12,645 nt of DNA from UBA5177 sp002413265 (lineage in GTDB: Bacteria; Chloroflexota; UBA5177): assembly GCA_036752825.1 (NCBI GenBank), contig DAIORV010000063.1, positions 1-12,645 on the forward strand, written 5' to 3'. Under the pieces are notes generated by a model. That model made no database searches, was not told the origin of the DNA, and worked only from the letters and a program-made list of their open reading frames with translations. The position numbers were made by a program, and so were the translations under genes. Of this stretch, positions 1 to 5,608 are shown one piece after another (position 1 is the stretch's first letter; every line of letters starts with the position of its first letter).

Positions 1-92
1 GCTACCTAAAAATCGGGTTTCAGATCGCCGGCGAGTTCCTCGAAGGCTCGTTGAGCCTCAAATCGCCCGGAGACCAGCCGCTTCCCGTAGCC

Positions 93-110
93 GCACCCCA
101 TTAGGGGTGC
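93..110. repeat. Perfect short hairpin
   Basis: GCACCCC and GGGGTGC (7-bp arms) flank an ATTA loop, and a second small inverted repeat, CCGTA-G-TACGG, follows at 112-122. The region holds other palindromes and no convincing gene, so this is probably part of the REP-like cluster that runs to about 410. It could instead be a terminator-type hairpin, but there is no T tract. Confidence 0.4.
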
Positions 111-170
111 TCCGTAGTACGGATAGAAACCAATTCCCCCACCCTCAGTCGCGGGGGTACTCCGCACGCC

Positions 171-264
171 GTGGGGCGAGCGCGGATCGCCCCCACCGGT
201 GTGAGGCTAAGGTATTCCGAAGCGTCGAACGAGCGCGGTCGCCGGCGTTGGCACCAGGAAAGTT
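171..264. repeat. REP-like direct repeat, copy A
   Basis: About 95 bp that recurs in diverged form at 298-393, 127 bp downstream. The unit opens with a hairpin (GGGGCGA at 173-179 pairs with TCGCCCC at 187-193). It continues through shared blocks such as ACCGGTGTGA, GCTAAGGTA and TCCGAAGCGTCGAA. Hairpin plus repetition in non-coding sequence beside a RAYT remnant fits a REP-type element. Confidence 0.7.
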
Positions 265-280
265 CCGCCACAACAAAGGT

Positions 281-296
281 CCGCCCTGCGGGGCGG
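281..296. repeat. 16-bp REP palindrome, copy 1
   Basis: CCGCCC-TGCG-GGGCGG forms a 6-bp stem with a 4-base loop. The identical 16-mer recurs at 798-813. A 14-bp overlapping stretch (279-292) is found inverted at 395-408. The copies bracket the RAYT remnant at 432-792, as expected for REP sequences around their transposase. Confidence 0.7.
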
Positions 297-297
297 A

Positions 298-393
298 GTG
301 GGCGAGCGCGACTCGCCCCTACCGGTGTGAAGCTAAGGTAATCCGAAGCGTCGAAACGACCGCGGTTGCCGGCGCTGGCACCCGCAGAGTTCA
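298..393. repeat. REP-like direct repeat, copy B
   Basis: Second copy of the unit at 171-264. The hairpin is retained (GGGCGA at 300-305 pairs with TCGCCC at 313-318), with scattered substitutions and small indels elsewhere. Divergence between the copies suggests an old duplication rather than a recent one. Confidence 0.7.
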
Positions 394-431
394 GCCGCAG
401 GGCGGACCTGCGCGCAGCATCTACTCCAACC

Positions 432-792
432 CTATCCTTCCTTTCCGAAATACCGATCCAACTCCCACTGTGCGGGATTATTTGCGATGTATTCCCGAAA
501 CCGTCGCAGCTCCGCCTCGCTGCGAATGATCCGGTCGTGAAACCCCCGCTGCCAGATCGGTCGGCTGATGGTGCTGTCTACCTGCTTGGCCGCGGCTGCT
601 GAGACGGCGGCTTTGAATCCCGCGACGATGGCGCTTATTCCCCTCGTTGGAATATTGTTCAAGTCGTCTCCCACTTGAAGGTCGTCTGCGAGATTGAGCG
701 CAATTATGCCGTGCAAATGGTTGGGCATGAGAACGAAGCCATCCAGAGACACGCCCCGCCGCAGTATGCAGTGAGAACACCGTGAAGAATTG
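432..792 (-). pseudogene. RAYT (REP-associated tyrosine transposase, Y1/HUH family) remnant
   Basis: The reading frame ending at TAG 432-434 contains FVLMPNHLHGIIAL, with the HUH motif (H-L-H) encoded at 711-719, followed by SRPIWQRGFHDRIIRSEAEL and YIANNPAQW. These match the HUH motif and the C-terminal catalytic-tyrosine region of IS200-like TnpA_REP proteins, single-strand endonucleases that act on REP hairpins. The N-terminal part is damaged. A possible start of the domain (QFFTVF, about 775-792) lies in another frame and only about 15-20 residues before the HUH motif, where intact members usually have several times more. The frame then runs into the REP palindrome at 798-813 with no family-like start. 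I read it as deleted and frameshifted, so inactive. Family assignment is confident; the exact boundary of the remnant is not. Confidence 0.8.
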
Positions 793-797
793 CCAGG

Positions 798-813
798 CCG
801 CCCTGCGGGGCGG
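798..813. repeat. 16-bp REP palindrome, copy 2
   Basis: Identical to 281-296 (CCGCCC-TGCG-GGGCGG). It sits immediately 5' of the RAYT remnant with respect to that gene's strand, making it the upstream flank of the element. The following GCGGCT extends the GC-rich inverted symmetry. Confidence 0.65.
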
Positions 814-840
814 GGCGGCTCCAGACAGGACATCCCGACT

Positions 841-1137
841 TTGAGAGAAGTAAGAATCCGGCTTCCACCTAGCATCGATCCCGACGAGGTCGCACGTGCT
901 GTCCGCGCCCTGGCCGCCGGCGACGCCCTGAATGTTGGCCCGCCACGAACCCTCAGAACGATCCCCGATAGCGTCCACTGGCACCTCACCCGCGAAAGAG
1001 GCGGCGGCACCCTCGAAGTCACCTTCGATCCGACGCTCTCCGAGGTGCGAGTCTCCGTTCATGAAAACCGCCGCGGCTCGTGGGCTGGCGAAGCCATGGA
1101 ACCATTCGCAGCCTCACTCGAGAGGATGTGGGAGTGA
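841..1137 (+). CDS. Small hypothetical protein (about 98 aa)
   Basis: I do not recognise the family. The frame has mainly G/C third positions and a balanced soluble composition: it opens REVRIRLPPSIDPDEVARAV and closes with a helical EAMEPFAASLERMWE. The pattern (strand, helix with DPDEVARAVRAL, then strands GTLEVTFDP and EVRVSVHEN) suggests a small alpha/beta domain, but this is inference. No ATG exists. TTG 841 is preferred because CAGGA lies 10 nt upstream (826-830). An upstream TTG at 790 would translate the REP palindrome and is unlikely. The gene stands alone between the RAYT remnant and the hairpin repeat, so it may be a truncated survivor of a longer gene. Confidence 0.5.
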   Translation: MREVRIRLPPSIDPDEVARAVRALAAGDALNVGPPRTLRTIPDSVHWHLTRERGGGTLEVTFDPTLSEVRVSVHENRRGSWAGEAMEPFAASLERMWE

Positions 1138-1152
1138 TCGCATTGGCGCAGA

Positions 1153-1303
1153 CACGCCGATGCGCATGTTACAGCGGGAATACCCCGCTGGATGCGGGAA
1201 AACATCCATGCGCGGCCAAACACCGATGCGCATCTTACAGCGGGATTATCCCGCCGATGCGCGGAGAAACACCGGTGCGCATCTAACAGCGGCATTATGC
1301 CGC
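1153..1303. repeat. Tandem hairpin repeat, three units
   Basis: Three units begin near 1153, 1221 and 1270 with a shared CACCGATGCGCAT-type block, each followed by ACAGCGG and a hairpin. The hairpins are AGCGGG/CCCGCT (1173-1189), GCGGGAT-T-ATCCCGC (1240-1254) and GCGGCAT-T-ATGCCGC (1289-1303). In the last two, the fifth base of the left arm changed together with its partner, so pairing is kept. A partial extra unit lies between the first two. The third hairpin overlaps the end of the membrane-protein gene at 1295-1660 and could terminate its transcript. Confidence 0.75.
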
Positions 1304-1660
1304 AGGATCGATCGGCTGCGCCTGCTCTGAAGGCGGAGGCAACACTTCGTTGCTGGACATCCTTGCCCGAATCGCGGCGGCTTGCCGCTGCAATGATCCG
1401 GCCGTCTTCTCAACGCGTTCCGTCCACGCGCTCAGCACGATAAATGGCTTGGCCACGGTATCGAGAGCGAGTGATGTGTACTTCCTTACCGGCGGCAAGA
1501 AGCCGTTGACCATACCGAAGATCCACTCCGTCTTACCGTTGACCCAGTGCAGACCGAAGGCAAGGCCCCCCGTGAGGGCTGCGAAGATCAATACCAGGAC
1601 GAACACCTCGAGCAGCAGGATCGCAGCGGCTGCCTCCGCCAGGTGGTTCATCACGGACAT
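1295..1660 (-). CDS. Small membrane protein of unknown function
   Basis: 121 aa starting at ATG 1660. Residues about 9-38 form a hydrophobic span (AAAAILLLEVFVLVLIFAAL then TGGLAFGL), followed by an amphipathic, probably cytoplasmic tail with helical segments up to SLQRQAAAIRARM. I do not recognise a named family. It begins 3 nt after the TAA of the membrane protein at 1664-2017, so the two are almost certainly co-transcribed and probably work together at the membrane. An alternative ATG three codons in (1651) is possible. The stop codon TAA (1297-1295) sits at the apex of the hairpin 1289-1303, an odd arrangement that may couple the end of the gene to transcript termination or stability. Confidence 0.75.
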   Translation of the reverse strand: MSVMNHLAEAAAAILLLEVFVLVLIFAALTGGLAFGLHWVNGKTEWIFGMVNGFLPPVRKYTSLALDTVAKPFIVLSAWTERVEKTAGSLQRQAAAIRARMSSNEVLPPPSEQAQPIDPAA

Positions 1661-1663
1661 GGC

Positions 1664-2017
1664 TTAGCTCTTACGCTTGTATAAGGGCTCGGTAAACGAC
1701 TTCAACGCCGCCCTCGCTGCGCTGACCCAACCGGCCGCGTGCGCGACAGGGCTAACCACCGTCGAGTTGACGAAGCGCGCGGTGCCCTGGACTTCCGCCA
1801 TGGTTTCCTGCGCGGTGCCCATCAGGGTATGGATCTCACCCCGCACCTCTTTCACCAGCGCGACGATCTGCAGGGCAGCATATCCGAGCAGTGCGAAGGC
1901 CGTAAGAGAGACCAGCGCGGTGATCACCAGAATGATGTCGACGAGCAGCTGGCCGTTGAGAAAGGCCAGCACAATCAGCGCGGCCAGAACCACGACGGCG
2001 GCGATTCCGCCGGCCAC
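1664..2017 (-). CDS. Small membrane protein, DUF948-like
   Basis: 117 aa from GTG 2017. A hydrophobic N-terminal region (GGIAAVVVLAALIVLAFL, then DIILVITALVSLTAFALLGYAAL) is followed by an amphipathic helix (EVRGEIHTLMGTAQETMAEV) and a short basic tail, KRKS. The layout of TM region, heptad-like helix and FVNSTVVSPVAHAAGW resembles DUF948/YtxG-type proteins; that match is by eye. The start is uncertain. GTG 2017 has no ribosome site at a usual distance, whereas GGAGG at 2043-2039 lies 6 nt before an in-frame ATC at 2032-2030, which would add KNKL before the membrane span. No ATG, GTG or TTG occurs between the upstream stop (2056-2054) and 2017. It is first gene of a two-gene unit with 1295-1660 and diverges from the femX-like gene. 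Confidence 0.75.
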   Translation of the reverse strand: MAGGIAAVVVLAALIVLAFLNGQLLVDIILVITALVSLTAFALLGYAALQIVALVKEVRGEIHTLMGTAQETMAEVQGTARFVNSTVVSPVAHAAGWVSAARAALKSFTEPLYKRKS

Positions 2018-2061
2018 GAGCTTGTTTTTGATGCGCTTCCTCCGACCCCGCTCTCAGCCGA

Positions 2062-2071
2062 ATTGTATCAT
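2062..2071. promoter_or_regulatory. Overlapping divergent -10-like elements
   Basis: The stretch reads TACAAT on the - strand (2067-2062), preceded by TGA as in an extended -10, and TATCAT on the + strand (2066-2071). These face the membrane-protein pair and the femX operon respectively. No clear -35 box is visible for either. If both are used, polymerase could serve only one direction at a time. Confidence 0.35.
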
Positions 2072-2153
2072 TGAGGCCGTGATAATCCCCGTCCAGCCGC
2101 CTCTACCGCTCTCTTGAGCTCCTCCTCAATCTAACGGAGACCCGCCTATCGCC

Positions 2154-3185
2154 ATGCAAAAAAGCCTGCTCGCCGAACGCGACCGCGCGGAGTGGAACGC
2201 GTTCGTCTCCCAGTCACGATTCGGCCACGTGCTTCAGTCGTGGGAGTGGGGAGAGCTGAAAGCTCGTGCCGGCTGGAAGCCATTGCGTCTGGCTCTCCAT
2301 AAGGACGGCGAGATTCGAGCCGCGGCCCAGGTCTTGATCCGGCCCTTGCCACTCGGGATCGCGCAGCTCGCCTATGTCCCTCGGGGACCGGCGCTCGACT
2401 ATACGAACCAGACTCTTCTCGAGGAGACGCTCCGCGCCCTCACGCAGCTGGCCGCCGACCAGAATGTGATGTCCCTCAAGCTGGAGCCGGACGTTACCAC
2501 GCCATCAGAACTGCCGGGGCTGCTGCAGAAAAGTGGACTGGACCCCGCGATACCGGTCCAGATGCGCTCGACCATCTGGGTCGATCTCACTGCTTCTGAG
2601 GAAGAGATGCTCGCCCGGCAAAAGCAGAAGACGCGCTACAACATTCGTCTGGCCGGCAAAAAAGGCGTGGTCGTGCGGCGAGCCGCTCCCGAAGAGATCC
2701 GTCATTGGTACGCGATGTACGCGACCACCGCGGAGCGCGACCAGTTCACCATTCACAGCCGGCAGTACTACGAAGATGTCATGGCCGTCCTCGGCCCCAC
2801 CGGGCTGGCGACGCTCCTTCTGGCCGAACACGATGGGGACCTGCTGGCCGGGATCATCGTCTTCGGCTTCGGACGAACCGCGCAGTACATGTACGGCGCT
2901 TCCAGCAATGAGAAGCGTAACCTGATGGCGCCCTATCTGCTTCAGTGGGAAGGGATGCGGTGGGCAAAGTCCCGTGGTGCACTCACCTACGACATGTGGG
3001 GCATCCCCGACGTTCTCAGAGAGGATGAGAGCCTGTGGGGCGTGTACCGGCACAAGCGTGGCTACGGCGGCGAGATCGTGAAGTACATCGGCGCCTTCGA
3101 TCTGATACGATCTCCGCTGCGGCATCTTGCCTTCGAGCGGGTGGCTCGTCCGCTATTCAAGCGGGTCGCGCAGCTTGCAACCTAG
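2154..3185 (+). CDS. FemX/FemAB-family peptidoglycan bridge aminoacyltransferase
   Basis: 343 aa. The family transfers amino acids from aminoacyl-tRNA to the third-position side chain of the lipid II stem peptide, at the cytoplasmic face of the membrane. Family-typical segments are HVLQSWEWGELK (residues 25-36), QLAYVPRGP (71-79), KQKTRYNIRLAGKKGV (157-172), YDMWGIPD (279-286) and GVYRHKRGYGGE (296-307), spanning two GNAT-like halves. The length fits the compact FemX-like group without the long coiled-coil arm of staphylococcal FemA. ATG 2154 follows GGAGA (2136-2140) at a rather long 13 nt. The first gene of the cluster with murE, 36 nt before it, which supports a cell-wall role. The amino acid transferred cannot be read from sequence. 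Some family members act on other substrates, so the function is likely rather than certain. Confidence 0.88.
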   Translation: MQKSLLAERDRAEWNAFVSQSRFGHVLQSWEWGELKARAGWKPLRLALHKDGEIRAAAQVLIRPLPLGIAQLAYVPRGPALDYTNQTLLEETLRALTQLAADQNVMSLKLEPDVTTPSELPGLLQKSGLDPAIPVQMRSTIWVDLTASEEEMLARQKQKTRYNIRLAGKKGVVVRRAAPEEIRHWYAMYATTAERDQFTIHSRQYYEDVMAVLGPTGLATLLLAEHDGDLLAGIIVFGFGRTAQYMYGASSNEKRNLMAPYLLQWEGMRWAKSRGALTYDMWGIPDVLREDESLWGVYRHKRGYGGEIVKYIGAFDLIRSPLRHLAFERVARPLFKRVAQLAT

Positions 3186-3221
3186 CACGCACAATAGTCA
3201 CGGTTTAGCGAGGAAGTGCTA

Positions 3222-4700
3222 ATGCTGCTCTACGCCGTGCTGCGCGGGTTTCCCGGCGCTCGCGTGTCGGGCCCCGACGTCGACATTCGAGCGATTAGCT
3301 ACGACTCTCGAGATGTCGAACCTGGCGCGCTCTTCATCGCCGTTCCTACGGTCGGCGGTCCGCCGGAGAGTGGTGGCTTCGCGGCCGTCCCTCAGGCCAT
3401 CCAGCGAGGGGCCATCGCAGTGCTGGCTCAGCCTCCCCTCACGCTCGACGGCGTCACCTCGGTTCAAGTCGCGGACGCGCGACTCGCCATGGCTGACGTG
3501 GCCTCCAGCTTTTACGACTACCCGAGCAACTCTCTGCACCTTTTTGCAGTGACGGGCACCGATGGAAAGACCACCACGGTCTTTCTGCTGGAGCAGATCC
3601 TTCGACGCGCGGGTTTCCAAACCGGAATGCTCGGGACCGTCGAGACCAGGATCGGCGGCGAGCGGATCCAAAACGCCGGCCGCATTACGACTCCCGAAGC
3701 TCCCGATGTGCAGCGTTTGCTCCGCCGCATGCTGGACGCCGGCGTAACGCACGTGGCGCTCGAGGCCTCGAGCCACGCGCTGGCGCTCGACCGCCTGCGC
3801 GGCTGCCGCTTCGCCGCGTGCGCATTGACCAATCTCAGCGGCGACCACCTCGAGTTCCATGGCTCCTTTGACGCGTATCGTGACGCCAAGCTCAAGCTGT
3901 TCTCGGAGCTGGCGCCCGGCAAGCCCGCCGTTCTGAATCACGACGACGCTCACTTCTCCGATTTTATCGAGCAGCTAACCGGCGAACTGTTTAGCTACGG
4001 GTTCAATCCCGGCGCCCGGTTTCGAATCGAGGTGAGCGAGTGCTCGCCGAGCGGGTCGTCGTTCGACATGCTGGAGGCGGGCCATCGCATCGGCCCCTTC
4101 TTTGTGCGCCAGCCCGGACGCTTCAACCTGCTGAACGCGGCTGCGGCCTGTCTGTTGGCCAGGCAGGCTGGTCTTGCTTTCAATGAGATCGCGGCTGGCC
4201 TTCGTGAAGCTGACGGACCTCCCGGTCGGTTTCAAGACGTGTCGAACGGCGCCTCCTTCCGCGTGGTCGTTGACTACGCGCACACGCCCAACGCCTTTCG
4301 GTCGGTACTCGCAGAACTCCGCGAGGAGACTTCGGGCAACCTCATCGCGGTCTTCGGCGCAGCGGGCAACCGCGATCGGGCCAAGCGTCCGGTTCTTGCC
4401 CAGATCGCGGCCGAGCTCGCGGATTTTTTCGTGGTGACGAACGAGGACCCCTTCGACGAGGATGCGGACGCCATCATCTCCGAGGTCGCGGAAGGCGCTC
4501 CTTCCGGCTCAGAAGGTTCGCACTTCGTGCGCGAGCGGGACCGCGGTCGAGCCATTCGCATGGCACTCGAACGCGCCGGCCCCGGCGACACCGTGGTCAT
4601 CACCGGGAAGGGTCACGAACAGAGCATCGTATCGCGAGGTCGCGCAGAACCGTGGAGCGACGCCGCCACCGCCCGCGCCATTCTGGACGAGCTGCGATGA
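3222..4700 (+). CDS. murE: MurE, UDP-MurNAc-L-Ala-D-Glu third-residue amino acid ligase
   Basis: 492 aa, the usual length. It adds the third amino acid to UDP-MurNAc-dipeptide in the cytoplasm using ATP. Visible signatures are the ATP loop TGTDGKTTT (residues 111-119), ITTPEAPDVQ (155-164), ALEASSHAL (179-187), the region YRDAKLKLF with the probable carbamylated lysine (219-227), DYAHTPNAF (351-359), GAAGNRDRAKR (379-389) and KGHEQS (463-468). The substrate-specificity motif, DNPR in meso-DAP enzymes, reads EDPF here (TNEDPFDED, 406-414), so DAP, lysine or ornithine cannot be assigned. ATG 3222 is chosen because AGGAAG (3211-3216) lies 5 nt upstream; GTG 3216 overlaps that site. The stop overlaps the next start (ATGA), implying translational coupling. 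Confidence 0.95.
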   Translation: MLLYAVLRGFPGARVSGPDVDIRAISYDSRDVEPGALFIAVPTVGGPPESGGFAAVPQAIQRGAIAVLAQPPLTLDGVTSVQVADARLAMADVASSFYDYPSNSLHLFAVTGTDGKTTTVFLLEQILRRAGFQTGMLGTVETRIGGERIQNAGRITTPEAPDVQRLLRRMLDAGVTHVALEASSHALALDRLRGCRFAACALTNLSGDHLEFHGSFDAYRDAKLKLFSELAPGKPAVLNHDDAHFSDFIEQLTGELFSYGFNPGARFRIEVSECSPSGSSFDMLEAGHRIGPFFVRQPGRFNLLNAAAACLLARQAGLAFNEIAAGLREADGPPGRFQDVSNGASFRVVVDYAHTPNAFRSVLAELREETSGNLIAVFGAAGNRDRAKRPVLAQIAAELADFFVVTNEDPFDEDADAIISEVAEGAPSGSEGSHFVRERDRGRAIRMALERAGPGDTVVITGKGHEQSIVSRGRAEPWSDAATARAILDELR

Positions 4701-5602
4701 AGGCCACCATCGTCTGCAACCCTAACGCCGGCCGCGGCTCGGCCGGCGGCAGCCTCAGCCACGTGGTGTCGAGCTTGGAACGCGCCGGCTGGTCGATCGA
4801 TGTCGCCCTCACAGTGGCCCCACGAGACGCCACGGCGCTGGCCTTCGAGGCGGTCAAACAGGGTGTGGATGCCGTACTCGCCGCCGGGGGAGATGGAACC
4901 ATCAATGAGGTCATCCAGGCCCTTGCCGGCAGCGAGACCGCTCTTGGTTATCTTCCCTTCGGCACCGTCAATATCTGGGCGAGAGAGCTGGGTATGCCAC
5001 TCAGCCCCGTGCACGCCGCCGAGTCACTGGTTTCCGGACGCATAGAACAGATAGACCTTGGGCGGGCCAACGATCGGTACTTCCTACTGATGGCGGGATT
5101 TGGCTTCGACGGAGAGGTGGTGCGGCGGGTGCGGCGTCTCGAGCGCTTCAAGGGCCGTCTAGGCATCCTTCCCTACGTCGCCGCGGGCATGTTCTCCGCG
5201 CCCCTCTTTCGAGGCTCCGATATCGAGCTGCGATACGACGGCATCATCCGCCGGGTGGAAGCGCTCATGCTGGTGCTCGGCAATACCAGGCTCTATGGCG
5301 GTCGTTTTCACCTGACACCCAAAGCGGTCGCCAACGACGGCTGGCTCGATCTGTGCATCATAAAAGGAAGAGGTCCGCTCGACCTGGCGCGCCAATCGCT
5401 CCCTGTGCTCATCTCCGGATCAGTCAGCTACTCCGATGTGGAGATGCTTCGCGTGCGCGAGCTGTCTGTGCGCGCCGACGAGCCGGTACCCTATCAGCTA
5501 GACGGAGAATTGTGTGGACATACCCCCGTGCAGCTCCGCGTGGTGCCGAAGGCCCTCCGCGTCATCGTCCCTGAAGCGTTCTCATCAGACCTCATCGCGT
5601 GA
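4697..5602 (+). CDS. Diacylglycerol kinase-family lipid kinase (YegS/BmrU/DgkB type)
   Basis: 301 aa. Members phosphorylate diacylglycerol or related lipids with ATP at the inner face of the membrane, recycling lipid into phosphatidic acid. The catalytic domain starts at once: IVCNPNAGRG (5-14), AAGGDGTINEV (62-72, nucleotide-binding GGDGT) and LPFGTVNIWAREL (86-98, the PxGTxN motif). The second domain holds MAGFGFDGEVVRRV and ends with the family-typical PYQLDGE before a basic C-terminus. The start ATG 4697 overlaps the murE stop by 4 nt, with no separate ribosome site needed. Exact lipid substrate cannot be told from sequence. In this setting it may handle lipid released during envelope synthesis, which is inference. 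Confidence 0.9.
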   Translation: MKATIVCNPNAGRGSAGGSLSHVVSSLERAGWSIDVALTVAPRDATALAFEAVKQGVDAVLAAGGDGTINEVIQALAGSETALGYLPFGTVNIWARELGMPLSPVHAAESLVSGRIEQIDLGRANDRYFLLMAGFGFDGEVVRRVRRLERFKGRLGILPYVAAGMFSAPLFRGSDIELRYDGIIRRVEALMLVLGNTRLYGGRFHLTPKAVANDGWLDLCIIKGRGPLDLARQSLPVLISGSVSYSDVEMLRVRELSVRADEPVPYQLDGELCGHTPVQLRVVPKALRVIVPEAFSSDLIA

Positions 5603-5608
5603 CCTGAT

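Noticed and set aside
6..102. A short - strand frame ending at TAG 8-6 with a plausible C-terminal sequence (FEAQRAFEELAGDLKPDF).
   Set aside because: It can be read upstream only through the hairpin at 93-110 and the REP unit to a stop near 207. Only about 30 residues look protein-like, so a gene tail or fragment is possible but not supportable.
107..529. Long + strand frame across the REP region.
   Set aside because: It translates the repeated, palindromic units and is rich in arginine, proline and alanine without domain-like structure. It also runs antisense into the RAYT remnant.
1153..1303. Possible CRISPR array.
   Set aside because: Spacing is irregular (68 and 49 bp), the sequence between hairpins is itself repeated rather than unique, and no cas genes are present.
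2505..3125. Long - strand frame opposite the femX-like gene, and similar long antisense frames opposite murE, rny and ymdB.
   Set aside because: These are shadows produced by the GC-rich third positions of real genes; the + strand products match known families throughout.
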